Assembly (NCBI GenBank): GCA_945957605.1
Contig: CAMFLR010000008.1
Location: forward strand, 62,001 to 126,000
From: an uncultured Isosphaeraceae bacterium
GTDB taxonomy: Bacteria > Planctomycetota > Planctomycetia > Isosphaerales > Isosphaeraceae
Length of the DNA stretch: 64,000 nucleotides
Direction of reading: 5' to 3'
Shown: positions 35,015 to 44,107 of the stretch, piece by piece
Layout of the letters: every line of letters begins with the position of its first letter
Numbering within the stretch: position 1 is the first letter of the stretch
Notes under the pieces: generated by a model
What the model was told of the DNA's origin: nothing
The model's input: the letters and a program-made list of their open reading frames with translations, nothing else
The model's database searches: none
Position numbers and translations under genes: made by a program

Positions 35015-37654
35015 GTGGCTCGAAAGTCCGCTGCTTCGTCCGATAAGAAGACCACTACGTCAAAGGCCCCCAAGAAGGCGGCCAAGCCAAAAGCGACGAC
35101 CGCCAAGGCTGCGTCCAAGGCCTCCAAGGCTGACTCTCAGGAAAAAACTGAGGGGGCGCCTCGCGGGAAAAAATTGGTGATCGTCGAGAGCCCGAAAAAG
35201 GCCAAGGCGATCAACAAGTTTCTCGGCTCGGGATTCGTCGTCAAGGCGAGCATGGGGCACGTACGTGACTTGCCCAAACGCAAGCTGGGGCTTGATGTTG
35301 CGAACGGCTACGAACCTTCTTACGAGGTGATGCCCGCCAAGAAGGAGACGATCACCGACCTCAAGCGCGAAGCCGCGAAGGCCAGCATGGTCTATCTCGC
35401 GACTGACCCTGACCGCGAGGGTGAGGCGATCGCCTGGCACCTCAAGGAAGCGCTCGAGATCGACAACGATCGCGCCATGCGGGTGCTGTTCTTCGAAATC
35501 ACCGAGAAGGCGGTGAAGGAAGCGTTCAACCACGTCGGCCCGATCGACATGGACAAGGTGAACGCCCAGCAGGCCCGCCGATTCCTCGACCGCTTCGTCG
35601 GTTACGAACTGAGCCCCCTGCTCTGGAAAAAGGTGGCACGCCACCTGAGCGCGGGCCGAGTGCAGTCGGTCGCCGTACGCCTCATTGCCGACCGCGAAAA
35701 GGAAATTCGCGCGTTCGTTTCCGAGGAATACTGGAAGATCACTGCTCAGCTCAGTCCGAAGGGAGCTTCGGCCGAATCCGACCGCTTCGAGGCCGAGCTT
35801 TCCGAGTGGAAGGGCGAAAAGTTCGCCGCGGCGACCGAAGTTGCGGCCCACGCAATTCGCGACGCCTTGGCGACAAGCCCGTACAACGTGGCGTCGGTCG
35901 AGGAGGTCGAGAAACTCGACAAGGCCGACCCGCCGTTTAAGACTTCAACGCTGCAACAGCAAGCGGCGATTCGACTTCGGTTCTCCGGCAAACGGACGAT
36001 GAAGATCGCCCAAGAGCTGTATGAAGGTATCGACGTCGGCGGCGATGGTCCGACCGGTTTGATCACCTACATGCGTACCGACAGCTTGCGAGTTTCGGAC
36101 GACGCGCTCACCGGTGTCCGTGAGCTGATTGAGACGAGCTACGGCAGTAAATATTTGCCGAGCAAGCCGTTACGGTACGCCGCGGGCAAGATGGCTCAGG
36201 AAGCTCACGAGGCGATTCGCCCGACCGACCTTTCGCTCGACCCCGAGACGATCAAAGGCAAGCTGACTCACGACCAGTATCGGTTGTATCAGCTTATCTA
36301 CAAGCGGTTTGTGGCGAGCCAGATGAATCCGGCGATCTTCTCCGTGACGAACGTCGTCATCGAAGCGGGCGACGGAAAGTTCAAGACGCAGGGGAAGATC
36401 CTCAAGTTCGACGGTTATCGTCGTGCTCTGCCGCCGGGCGGCAAGCAGGAAGATCAACTCCTGCCGAACCTTGCGCCACAATTGGCGCTCGACCTGCACG
36501 AGCTGAATCCAACGCAGCACTTTACTCAGCCGCCGCCGCGCTACACGGAAGCGACGCTGATCAAGGCGCTCGAAAAGGAAAACATCGGCCGGCCAAGTAC
36601 TTACGCTCCGATCATCCAGACCATTCAGGACCGGATGTATGTGGAGCAGAAGGAACGGCGGTTCCAGGCGACCGAGTTGGGGATGATCGTGACTGACCTG
36701 CTGGTCAAGCACTTCCCCAAGATCATGGACTTCAAGTTCACCGCCCAGATGGAGGACGAACTCGACGACATCGCGACCAAGAAGGAAGAAATGGTCAAGG
36801 TGCTCGACGACTTCTATCACCCCTTCAAGGACGCGCTCAAGGTCGCCGAGACCAAAATGGAGCGCGTTCAGGTGCCGTCGTCGGAGAAGTGCCTCGAATG
36901 TGGCGCTCCGATGGTCGTGAAGTTCAGCCGGACCGGCTCATTCCTTGGCTGCTCGCGTTACCCCGAGTGCAAGGCGACGCGTCCGATGGACGGCAGCGTT
37001 CGCGCAGCCGCCGTCGAGACCGAGCACATTTGCGCCAAGTGCGGTAAGCCGCTGGTGATGCGCGAGAGCAAGCGCGGTCCATTCCTGGCCTGCTCGGGCT
37101 ACCCGGCTTGCAAGGAGTCGTACAACCTCGACGCCGAAGGGAAACCCGTTCCGTCCGTGGTCGAAACCGAGCACGCGTGCAACAAATGCGGCAAGCCGAT
37201 GGCTTTGCGTCAAGGATCGCGAGGCGCGTTCCTCGGCTGCACTGGTTATCCCAAGTGCCGCAACACGATGCCGGTCGACGACAAGGGCAAGCCGGTTGAG
37301 ACCGTCACCGTCGATGTGAAGTGTGAAAAATGCGGTGGTCCGATGGGCGTGAAGCAAGGCCGCCGAGGACCATTCCTCGGTTGCCTGAATTACCCCAAGT
37401 GCCGCAGCACGGCGCCGATTCCTGACGAACTCAAGGAAAAGCTGGGCGACCTCCCCTCGCCCGCCGCTGAGGCTGGTCCGGATCTCAAGACGATCGAGGT
37501 GGCCGAGGTTTGCGACAACTGCGGCGGACCGATGACCGTCCGCAAGGGGCGCCGCGGGTACTTCCTCGGCTGTGCCAAGTATCCCAAGTGCAAGGGGACG
37601 AAGGAGCCGAGCGAGGCGTCGCTCGAGAAGATCATGGCGGCGACCGGCGGCTAA
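35015..37654 (+). CDS. topA: DNA topoisomerase I with five C-terminal zinc ribbons
   Basis: Type IA topoisomerase, 879 aa from a GTG start. Residues about 4-48 are a Lys/Ala-rich, histone H1-like tail. The TOPRIM domain starts at VIVESPKKAKAINKFLG and includes DPDREGEAIAWHL. The catalytic tyrosine is in GLITYMRTDSLRVS (about 347). From about residue 625 come five CxxC-x(~16-17)-C-x(5)-C zinc ribbons: CLECGAP, CAKCGKP, CNKCGKP, CEKCGGP and CDNCGGP, each with an FLxC-x-x-YPxC half. E. coli TopA has fewer, so this is expanded. The enzyme relaxes negative supercoils. A long hairpin terminator follows. Confidence 0.97.
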   Translation: MARKSAASSDKKTTTSKAPKKAAKPKATTAKAASKASKADSQEKTEGAPRGKKLVIVESPKKAKAINKFLGSGFVVKASMGHVRDLPKRKLGLDVANGYEPSYEVMPAKKETITDLKREAAKASMVYLATDPDREGEAIAWHLKEALEIDNDRAMRVLFFEITEKAVKEAFNHVGPIDMDKVNAQQARRFLDRFVGYELSPLLWKKVARHLSAGRVQSVAVRLIADREKEIRAFVSEEYWKITAQLSPKGASAESDRFEAELSEWKGEKFAAATEVAAHAIRDALATSPYNVASVEEVEKLDKADPPFKTSTLQQQAAIRLRFSGKRTMKIAQELYEGIDVGGDGPTGLITYMRTDSLRVSDDALTGVRELIETSYGSKYLPSKPLRYAAGKMAQEAHEAIRPTDLSLDPETIKGKLTHDQYRLYQLIYKRFVASQMNPAIFSVTNVVIEAGDGKFKTQGKILKFDGYRRALPPGGKQEDQLLPNLAPQLALDLHELNPTQHFTQPPPRYTEATLIKALEKENIGRPSTYAPIIQTIQDRMYVEQKERRFQATELGMIVTDLLVKHFPKIMDFKFTAQMEDELDDIATKKEEMVKVLDDFYHPFKDALKVAETKMERVQVPSSEKCLECGAPMVVKFSRTGSFLGCSRYPECKATRPMDGSVRAAAVETEHICAKCGKPLVMRESKRGPFLACSGYPACKESYNLDAEGKPVPSVVETEHACNKCGKPMALRQGSRGAFLGCTGYPKCRNTMPVDDKGKPVETVTVDVKCEKCGGPMGVKQGRRGPFLGCLNYPKCRSTAPIPDELKEKLGDLPSPAAEAGPDLKTIEVAEVCDNCGGPMTVRKGRRGYFLGCAKYPKCKGTKEPSEASLEKIMAATGG

Positions 37655-37687
37655 TATCCCGCCGTCGGACAAACCGTTCGATTGCCG

Positions 37688-37733
37688 AAGGGCATGACCT
37701 TTGAATCAAAAGGTCATGCCCTTCTTCTTTTTT
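37688..37733 (+). terminator. Strong rho-independent terminator of topA
   Basis: AAGGGCATGACCTTT (37688-37702) pairs perfectly with AAAGGTCATGCCCTT (37709-37723), 15 bp with a 6-nt loop, followed by CTTCTTTTTT. Confidence 0.92.
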
Positions 37734-38162
37734 GGCTTCATGCAAAACGCCGATGGGCTCCCGCCCCGCATAGCTGGTCGATTTCAGCCAAGTGGACTCG
37801 GACGTTCTGAACGTCCGGAATTCGTCACGTTCACCGAGATTCACCTCGGCTAATTGGCTTATTCGCAGGCCTTGGGCGGCATTACGCTTGTTAACGCCCT
37901 GGACGCTCGGCGTTGCTGTCTTTACGTTTTGGGCGTCCAGCGAGCCATGGTGGCGTACAGATGCGGAAAACCATCGTCCCGGCGGCGGGGCGATTCCAGG
38001 TGCAACTGAATTGCGTGCTAAGACTTAGGAATTGGAGCCGAAGCCGAAGCCATTCGTGCGAGACGTTCTTTTACGCGTCCGCTCTTGCGGAAAGGTGCGG
38101 ATGTTGTTTCAAATCGAGAGGTCACCTAGCTGACGGGCGAACATCACGGAGGAGCCAATCTG
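37734..38162 (+). other. Leader region of the CsrA-like gene; no gene seen
   Basis: This 429-bp stretch has no convincing reading frame. It contains a 17-bp palindrome, GGACGTTC-T-GAACGTCC (37800-37816), and a longer inverted repeat CTGGACGC/GCGTCCAG around 37900-37938. A strong ribosome binding site, GGAGGAG at 38148-38154, lies 8 nt before the ATG at 38163. The palindromes are candidate operator or RNA structures upstream of the CsrA-like gene. Confidence 0.4.
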
Positions 38163-38339
38163 ATGTTGATTCTTGAACGGCACGACGGCGACTCGCTAAT
38201 CATCATCCATGAAGGCCAACGGATGGTGATCCGTTGGTTCAGCAAGGGCCGCATTGGGCTCGAAGGCGATAAGGATTGGGTCTTCATTCGCGGTGAGATC
38301 GAGGATCGACCGCAATACGCCGCCACGAACACACGCTAA
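38163..38339 (+). CDS. CsrA-like RNA-binding regulator
   Basis: 58-aa protein resembling the carbon storage regulator CsrA/RsmA, which binds GGA motifs in mRNA leaders. It starts MLILERHDGDSLIII, matching CsrA's MLILTRRVGETLMIG, and continues with GRIGLEGDKDWVFIRGEI, matching the RIG and VxxHREEI strands. Leu4 and Arg6 of the RNA-binding face and the Arg near position 45 are kept; Arg7 is His. The central strand is about two residues shorter than in E. coli. A strong GGAGGAG site precedes the ATG. It lies 3 nt before the next gene, so the two form an operon. Confidence 0.78.
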   Translation: MLILERHDGDSLIIIHEGQRMVIRWFSKGRIGLEGDKDWVFIRGEIEDRPQYAATNTR

Positions 38340-38342
38340 ACG

Positions 38343-38669
38343 ATGGAGGCGTGGGCGGTGTCTCTCGCGCCGGTTCCCGAAGTTCGTAAGATGGTCGCAG
38401 TGGCCCGCCGGTTCGTCGCCGGGGAAGTCCATTTCTCTCAGGTTCTCGTGCCGGCTGAGTTGTGTGCGTTTTGGGCCAATGTCCATGGTGCACATCCGGC
38501 GATCCGGGCGCTAGCGGCCGAGTGGGCCATGCTCGCCGACCGCGTATGGAATGAGTGGGGCCAGCATGGCCCGGGCGTACACCTGCCAGTCGAGGATTTT
38601 CGTCGACGGGTGGCCAAGGATCTCGGGGCTCTGGCGGACGCTACGACTGACCCTGAGTTACCTCTTTAA
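38343..38669 (+). CDS. Small protein coupled to CsrA-like gene, unknown
   Basis: 108-aa hypothetical whose ATG lies 3 nt after the CsrA-like stop. It has a high third-position GC like its neighbours. The sequence is helical and tryptophan-rich (AELCAFWANVHGAHPAIRAL, then LADRVWNEWGQHGPGVHLP). No cysteine motif, signal peptide or membrane segment. The tight spacing suggests the pair acts together, for example as a CsrA antagonist or target; that is inference. No family recognised. Confidence 0.65.
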   Translation: MEAWAVSLAPVPEVRKMVAVARRFVAGEVHFSQVLVPAELCAFWANVHGAHPAIRALAAEWAMLADRVWNEWGQHGPGVHLPVEDFRRRVAKDLGALADATTDPELPL

Positions 38670-38752
38670 ACGAAACAACCCCATGCCTCGGCGCTGATTT
38701 TGGCCGGGACACGGGGTGAGTTTGGTTTGACTGGGTTCCTGATCGGTGCCGA

Positions 38753-40702
38753 TCAGCCGAGCACGGGGTTGAGACCCATGTTCTTCCGCATTTCGGCGCG
38801 CTGCTTCTCGTAAACCATCAGCAGCTTGCGATCACGGAAGTGCTGCCGTTCCTTCTTTGCCTGGCCGGAGAGCATCAGCCGACGCATTGCGGTGCTGGTC
38901 AGCTCGCCTTTGCCCTTGTATCGCTTACGAATGCGGATCGCCGGTTTTTCGCCGTGGGCTTCGAGGATTTCATCTTCGAGCGAGACGAAAAACTCGCAGT
39001 GCCCCGGGTCGCCCTGGCGGGCGCATCGACCGGCAAGCTGGCGGTCAATTCGGCGTGATTCGTGCCGCTCGGTGCCAATCACATGGAGGCCGCCAAGATC
39101 GGCGACACCTGGCCCCAGCTTGATGTCGGTACCACGACCGGCCATATTCGTTGCGACCATCACTTTACGTGATTGGCCGGCATCCTTGACGATTTGGGCC
39201 TCGATCTCGTGATTCTTTGCGTTGAGAATCTGGTGCTCGATTCCCGCCTTCGTGAGCAGAGCACTCAGCTTTTCCGATTTTTCGATTGATCGGGTACCGA
39301 TGAGCACCGGCACATTTTTGTCGTGCCAGGAAACGATCTGATCCGCAATCGCCTGGAATTTCTCGTCTTCGGTCGAAAACACGCGGTCCGACACCCAGAC
39401 GCGACGACAAGGGCGGTTCGTGGGAACCTTGAACACGCCGACCTTGTAGATACGCCTCATCTCAGCCGCGTCGGTTGAGACCGTCCCGGTCATACCGCCG
39501 AGTTTTTTGTAGCGTTTGAAGAAGTCCTGAACCGTCACGCGAGCGGCGGTGATGGTTTCGAGCGTAACTTCAATTCGCTCTTTAGCTTGAATCGCCTGAT
39601 GCAAACCGTCCTGCCACTGGCGGCCGGGCATCATACGACCAGTGAACTCGTCGACGATCACGATCTCGCCGTTCACGACGACGTAATCACGGTCGCGAAT
39701 ATAGGCAATCTGGGCGCGCAGGGCGCGTTCGACGTACTCGTAAAGGCCGTCGACCGTCAGCATCGAGAATGCGGAATGACCAGCGACCGCTTGCACCTTG
39801 CGGCGTCCGGCGGCGTTCAGCTCGGCCTTGCGTTCGGCGGGATCGTACTTGAAATCCTTTGTGCGGACGAGAGTTGCGGCGAGCTGGTCGGCACCGTAGT
39901 AGGCGGCGGCTTCTTCCTGCGTCGGCTGGTTGTTGGCACCGATGATTAGCGGTGTACGGGCTTCGTCGATCAGGATGGAGTCGGCTTCGTCGATAATTGC
40001 GTAGTGATGCGTGCGCTGGACGGCCGATTGCCCTTCGTTGGTCATTCCTCGACCGAGGAATGCCTGCTCAAAGGTTTTGCGTTCGTTGTCGCCCATCTGC
40101 AAGCGTTTGAGTTCGTCGCGGAGGAAGTCGAAGCCGAATTCCTTGCTCGTGCCGTAAGTGATGTCGCAGGCGTAAGCTGCGCGACGGGCACCGTCGCTCA
40201 TGCCGGTTTCGATACAACCGACCGAGAGGCCGAGCAGTCCGTAAACCGGGCGCAGCGAATCGGCATCGCGCTTGGCGAGGTAGTCGTTGACGGTCACAAC
40301 GTGCACGCCCTTGCCTGGAAGCGCATTCAGAAACGCGGGCAAAGTGGCGACGAGGGTCTTTCCTTCGCCGGTTTCCATTTCGGCGACGCATCCGTTGTGA
40401 ATCGACGCTCCCCCGAAAATCTGCACGTCGTAGTGACGCTGCTTGATGGTTCGCTTCGCTGCCTCGCGAACGAGCGCAAATGCTTCGACCATCAGACTAT
40501 TGAGCGAATCGCCCTGACGCGCCTTCAGGCGAAGCTGGTGGCTGATTTCAGCCAGCTCGGCGTCGGTCTTCTTTTCGAATTCGGGTTCGAGTGCGTTGAC
40601 CTGCTTCGCGATCACGGCATAACGACCCAACCGACGCGAATGAGACGATCCCGCAACTCCCTTCACCTGATTCAACCAAATCGGGCCGAGATGGCTCGCC
40701 AT
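38753..40702 (-). CDS. Short SecA-like ATPase lacking the wing and most of the scaffold
   Basis: 649-aa SecA homologue, well short of a canonical SecA (about 830-1000). NBD1 is intact: MRLKAR-type N-terminus, ATP-binding METGEGKTLVATLP (about 109-122), YGTSKEFGFDFLRD, and the DEAD box IIDEADSILIDEARTPL (about 236-252). The preprotein-crosslinking region and NBD2 (VLIGTRSIEKSEKLS, NMAGRGTDIKLGPGVADLGG, GRCARQGDPG) are present. The protein stops about 25 residues into the long scaffold helix (KLLMVYEKQRAEMRKN), so the helical wing, rest of the scaffold and zinc tail are missing. It is likely a SecA2-type or specialised paralogue. Single gene, convergent with the CsrA pair. Confidence 0.92.
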   Translation of the reverse strand: MASHLGPIWLNQVKGVAGSSHSRRLGRYAVIAKQVNALEPEFEKKTDAELAEISHQLRLKARQGDSLNSLMVEAFALVREAAKRTIKQRHYDVQIFGGASIHNGCVAEMETGEGKTLVATLPAFLNALPGKGVHVVTVNDYLAKRDADSLRPVYGLLGLSVGCIETGMSDGARRAAYACDITYGTSKEFGFDFLRDELKRLQMGDNERKTFEQAFLGRGMTNEGQSAVQRTHHYAIIDEADSILIDEARTPLIIGANNQPTQEEAAAYYGADQLAATLVRTKDFKYDPAERKAELNAAGRRKVQAVAGHSAFSMLTVDGLYEYVERALRAQIAYIRDRDYVVVNGEIVIVDEFTGRMMPGRQWQDGLHQAIQAKERIEVTLETITAARVTVQDFFKRYKKLGGMTGTVSTDAAEMRRIYKVGVFKVPTNRPCRRVWVSDRVFSTEDEKFQAIADQIVSWHDKNVPVLIGTRSIEKSEKLSALLTKAGIEHQILNAKNHEIEAQIVKDAGQSRKVMVATNMAGRGTDIKLGPGVADLGGLHVIGTERHESRRIDRQLAGRCARQGDPGHCEFFVSLEDEILEAHGEKPAIRIRKRYKGKGELTSTAMRRLMLSGQAKKERQHFRDRKLLMVYEKQRAEMRKNMGLNPVLG

Positions 40703-40955
40703 TTTCCAGATCTCCCAGATTTCCCAAACTTAGGCGATGGGCGAACGAACCGACGAATGCGCAGCATCCCCTCTGGCGGCCGGCGGTTCTCTCAACATCA
40801 ACGGGACATCGTGCGCGGCGATTCTCCCGGTGATCCGGCCGAAGTTTTGATGTGATCGCAAAGTACGGGTTAGATCGACGCCGGGCTATGAATGCGCGTG
40901 CGCGCTGGTGAGAATGAATTCCTTCTGTTTTGCATCCAAATCGGGAGACGCTTCC

Positions 40956-41864
40956 ATGCGACAGGTCACCTTGGCTGCTGCGTTGTTACTGGTTTCGGTT
41001 CAGATTGTCGACGCTCAGGTCGGCGGCAATGTTGGATACAACCAGGGGCCAGGTCGCGCTCGCGCCGAACAGAATGAACGAGCCAAGCGTCAGCTCTCGC
41101 GCGACGAGATGCCACCGTCGGAGACGTCGATTTACCTTGATGCGTCGATCTTGCTGAACGCGAAAGCCGACGAGTTCGTGGCAGTGTTCGCGCTGTCCGA
41201 AAGCGCGGACTCCGTCGAAGGGTGCCAGGAGAAGATGAAGGCGACGGTCGATCGTTTCACCGAGGCATTGAAGCCGCTCGGGATCAACGCCGACGCGATT
41301 TTCGTCGACTTCACCGCACAGACCAAGACGTACGCCTACAAGGTTGAAGGCAACCTTGCGAAGGAGCACCTTGAAGGGTTCGAGCTCAAGAAAACAGTGT
41401 CGATTCGCTATCGCGACAAGACGCTCATCGACCGAGTGATCGTCGCTGCCAGCAAGGCGAAGATTTACGACCTGATCAAGGTCGACTACGTCGTCACCGA
41501 TCCGGCTCCGATGCAGGAAAAGCTTGCCGACGCCGCGTCTGCGGTCATCAAAGCGAAGGCTGCGCGACACGGTCGATTGTTGGGCCTCAAGCTCAAGGCA
41601 GTACCGCAGGTCTATGCCGAGCGATATTCGACCTACTTCCCCACCGAGATGTATGACTCATACGTGGCGGCGGAAGGCGAGGCGATCGCGACCGGCTTCG
41701 ACCACAATCGCACGACGGTTCAATCACTGCGCAAGACGCGCACCTTTTATTACAACCCGCTCAACGGAAGCCAGTTCGATCGCGTGATCGAACCGGTCGT
41801 CATCGAGCCGGTTGTGCAGTTTACGCTTTATCTCAAGCTCAGATACGAGATCGACAAGCCTTGA
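40956..41864 (+). CDS. SIMPL domain-containing secreted protein
   Basis: 302-aa protein with an N-terminal signal peptide (MRQVTLAAALLLVSVQIVDA, cleavage near AQVGG) from ATG 40956, preceded by GGGAGA. The mature part carries a SIMPL (DUF541) domain: SETSIYLDASILLNAKADEF with the usual beta-strand followed by a helix (KMKATVDRFTEALKPLGINA), and DRVIVAASKAKIYDLIKVDY. SIMPL proteins are periplasmic or outer-membrane proteins of uncertain function, some forming ring assemblies. It stands divergently from the short secA, 253 bp away. Confidence 0.8.
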   Translation: MRQVTLAAALLLVSVQIVDAQVGGNVGYNQGPGRARAEQNERAKRQLSRDEMPPSETSIYLDASILLNAKADEFVAVFALSESADSVEGCQEKMKATVDRFTEALKPLGINADAIFVDFTAQTKTYAYKVEGNLAKEHLEGFELKKTVSIRYRDKTLIDRVIVAASKAKIYDLIKVDYVVTDPAPMQEKLADAASAVIKAKAARHGRLLGLKLKAVPQVYAERYSTYFPTEMYDSYVAAEGEAIATGFDHNRTTVQSLRKTRTFYYNPLNGSQFDRVIEPVVIEPVVQFTLYLKLRYEIDKP

Positions 41865-41888
41865 TTTGCAGAACTGTTTGGCTCGCGC

Positions 41889-42251
41889 TCAGAATCGGAA
41901 AGTGATCAAAATGATTGCGACGATCATGAGCGCGAAGCCTGCGAGCTGCGAAGAGGTCAGCGTTTCGCCGAGATGATATGTCGAAACGATCGCTACGCAG
42001 ACTACCCCGCACCCAAGATGAAACGCCGCCATTTGTGCGCCCGAGTAGACGCTTCGGCCCCAACGCGACGACGAAACATTGAGCAGATACTCGGGCAGTA
42101 CCAGGAACCAGCTAAAGAAGAAGGCGGTCCAGAAGCCCCAGTTTTTGAATTTGAGATGTCCGATCCAGGCGAACGACATCAGCATCGCCGCCGCAAACAG
42201 CATGATCGGCACGAAGATCCGCTGTGCCACCAACGCACACTCCACCATCAT
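41889..42251 (-). CDS. DUF486/DMT-like small membrane protein
   Basis: 120-aa integral membrane protein with four predicted helices: IFVPIMLFAAAMLMSFAWIG, NWGFWTAFFFSWFLVLPEYL, FHLGCGVVCVAIVSTYHLG and GFALMIVAIILITFRF. The LKFKNWG segment followed by FSWFLVLPEYLLNVSSSRWG is typical of DUF486, a half-size relative of the DMT transporters that works as a dimer. Start ATG 42251 is chosen over a longer frame that would add a basic stretch. Substrate unknown. It stands alone on the minus strand, 24 bp after the SIMPL gene's convergent stop. Confidence 0.85.
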   Translation of the reverse strand: MMVECALVAQRIFVPIMLFAAAMLMSFAWIGHLKFKNWGFWTAFFFSWFLVLPEYLLNVSSSRWGRSVYSGAQMAAFHLGCGVVCVAIVSTYHLGETLTSSQLAGFALMIVAIILITFRF

Positions 42252-42342
42252 CGAGGAATGGCCAATCAATCTTCGCGATCGATACACTCGACCGTGGAGA
42301 GAAGTCTGCCCGCGCTTCGTGAATCGTCAAGTTACGCCAACG

Positions 42343-42370
42343 AAAAACGGGCCGTCGAAAGACAGCCCGT
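42343..42370 (-). terminator. Rho-independent terminator of the DUF1559-lipoprotein unit
   Basis: On the minus strand, ACGGGCTGTC pairs with GACGGCCCGT (arms 42370-42361 and 42356-42347, one G-U pair, loop TTTC), followed immediately by TTTT. Confidence 0.88.
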
Positions 42371-42403
42371 AGCGTTTGAGTCAGGTTGATCGCTCGACCG
42401 CAG

Positions 42404-42838
42404 TTACTCCGTTCCTGCGAACTTCGCCGACTTGAACTCTTCTGGTGTCATGCTTTTGGTCGAGCGATCGAGCATCATCACCGGACCACCTTGCGAGGGC
42501 ACGTCTTTAAGATAGGCAAGCACCTCAGTTGCGCCCGTGGATTTTGGCTCTTCCTCGGTGTCGGGCAAAGTCGCGCCGTAACGCACCACGACGTCACCTT
42601 TACGAAGGGTTTCGTAGGCCGTGAGCGTCGCGTTCGCGTAAGGTGCGAGATCCTTGAGCGACTTCGGCGGCTTCTTGCTGTTGATCTGATAGACGCGATA
42701 CAGTTCGCCCACCTCGCGGAGCTTCACGTCGTTCAGCTTTTCGGGCGTGAGCGGCGTGTTGCTCGATCCCCCGCAGCCAGCTTGTGCAAGACATGTGGCA
42801 ATCGCGATCGCGAGAATTCCGTGAATTCGACTCTTCAT
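42404..42838 (-). CDS. Predicted lipoprotein downstream of DUF1559 protein
   Basis: 144-aa lipoprotein from ATG 42838 (MKSRIHGILAIAIATCL), with lipobox AQAGC at about 18-22. A longer frame would begin inside the upstream gene. The mature domain is polar with REVGELYRVYQINSKKPPKS, LKDLAPYANATLTAYETLR and a C-terminal SMTPEEFKSAKFAGTE. This KPPKSLKDL pattern is common in lipoproteins that sit directly downstream of DUF1559 genes in planctomycetes. Function unknown. A strong terminator ends the unit, 27 nt between the genes. Confidence 0.82.
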   Translation of the reverse strand: MKSRIHGILAIAIATCLAQAGCGGSSNTPLTPEKLNDVKLREVGELYRVYQINSKKPPKSLKDLAPYANATLTAYETLRKGDVVVRYGATLPDTEEEPKSTGATEVLAYLKDVPSQGGPVMMLDRSTKSMTPEEFKSAKFAGTE

Positions 42839-42864
42839 ATCATCAATTCCTTGCCGCGATCGCA

Positions 42865-43950
42865 TCAATATGAGTCAGCACTAATGACTTCGCCGCCGCC
42901 AATCGAACCGATCGCGGCCCAGGTTGGGGCGCTAACCGAGTTCTTGATGAAGCGGACCGAGCCATCGCACATCCCGACATTCACGCCGCCCGAGTGATTG
43001 CTCCGCGCCGCGATGTGTCCGCAGCTAAAGGCGGAATTCGCGCAATCGTATTGCATCGAGTTGGGAGTGATCGTGTGCGAGTAAAACGCCACCGGCGAAA
43101 GTGCCCGATAATATTCCTGGCCGCGATATTTCAGCCGTGTTGCACTCGTTGCGGCATTGTTGCAGCCAGGGAGATATGAAGACGTATTGTAGGCCGCGGC
43201 GCTCGGCGCGACGAACACGTTGAGATAGCTCAGTGCGGGAACTTCGGCCACGGTGTTGGCGACCGCGGTGGAACGCAGCGTTTCTGAGAAAAGCGAAGAG
43301 TTGCTGGTGCCATCGGTGATCGTGGCAATTGTTACCTTGCTGGTGACGGCCTGATAGTTCGGGTTCGGTGCGCCGTTGAGCGTTGCGGGAGCGGTCGCGT
43401 CGATCGTCACGTTGAATGCGCCGCGGAGCACGATATTGGATTCTTGCAGGAGCGCGGTGCTTCCCAGTTCAGCGCACGACGTGGCGCCGACCGATCCAAA
43501 GTAATTGTTGTAGCCGATGAATCCGCCCAGCTTACTGTTTGACGGGTCGGAAGGGCACACGAATGCCGAAACGATCTGGCTGCCCGAAGTGTAGTTTGGG
43601 CTGTTGGTCGTGTTGTTGAAAATGTCGTTGAGATTGAACTGGAAGTTGAACGTGCTGTAGGCGTTCGAACCCTCCATGAACGGCAGTACCTGCACGATCG
43701 GCGTGGCGCGGGGATATGCCGGCACGAGATAGAGCGGCGTTGGGCCATAACCCGGCGGGAACTGCGAATTGGTCGACTCGAAGTTCATCACGGCCAGGCC
43801 GAGCTGCTTCAAATTGTTCGTGCACTGCGAACGGCGAGCCGCTTCTCGTGCGGCCTGCACGGCGGGAAGCAGCAGGGCGATAAGCACTGCGATGATCGCG
43901 ATGACGACGAGCAATTCAATAAGCGTGAAGCCACGTTTGGCCTTCAGCAT
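42865..43950 (-). CDS. DUF1559 domain-containing protein with pilin-like leader
   Basis: 361-aa protein from ATG 43950. It has a type IV pilin-like leader, [20 protein letters not shown] (residues 6-25), with the Gly-Phe cleavage context, followed by [20 protein letters not shown]. The rest is the DUF1559 (SBP_bac_10) domain, ending with the family motif around [17 protein letters not shown] (H-x9-DG). Planctomycetes have dozens of these, thought to be assembled by a pilus-like or type II secretion system at the cell surface. It precedes a small lipoprotein gene by 27 nt, a recurrent pair. Confidence 0.95.
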   Translation of the reverse strand: MLKAKRGFTLIELLVVIAIIAVLIALLLPAVQAAREAARRSQCTNNLKQLGLAVMNFESTNSQFPPGYGPTPLYLVPAYPRATPIVQVLPFMEGSNAYSTFNFQFNLNDIFNNTTNSPNYTSGSQIVSAFVCPSDPSNSKLGGFIGYNNYFGSVGATSCAELGSTALLQESNIVLRGAFNVTIDATAPATLNGAPNPNYQAVTSKVTIATITDGTSNSSLFSETLRSTAVANTVAEVPALSYLNVFVAPSAAAYNTSSYLPGCNNAATSATRLKYRGQEYYRALSPVAFYSHTITPNSMQYDCANSAFSCGHIAARSNHSGGVNVGMCDGSVRFIKNSVSAPTWAAIGSIGGGEVISADSY

Positions 43951-44107
43951 GACGGAGCGTTCCTTCCCTAGACCGGAATTCGAGCTTTGAGCAAGTCGTT
44001 CCCGTCCGAGACAACCGAAGTCGTTATCTGGCGGGTTACACAAATGTCAGACAATAGCTTTTGGTTGATGAACCAACGCGTGAGCTTTTATGAAGATTCG
44101 TGGAAGC

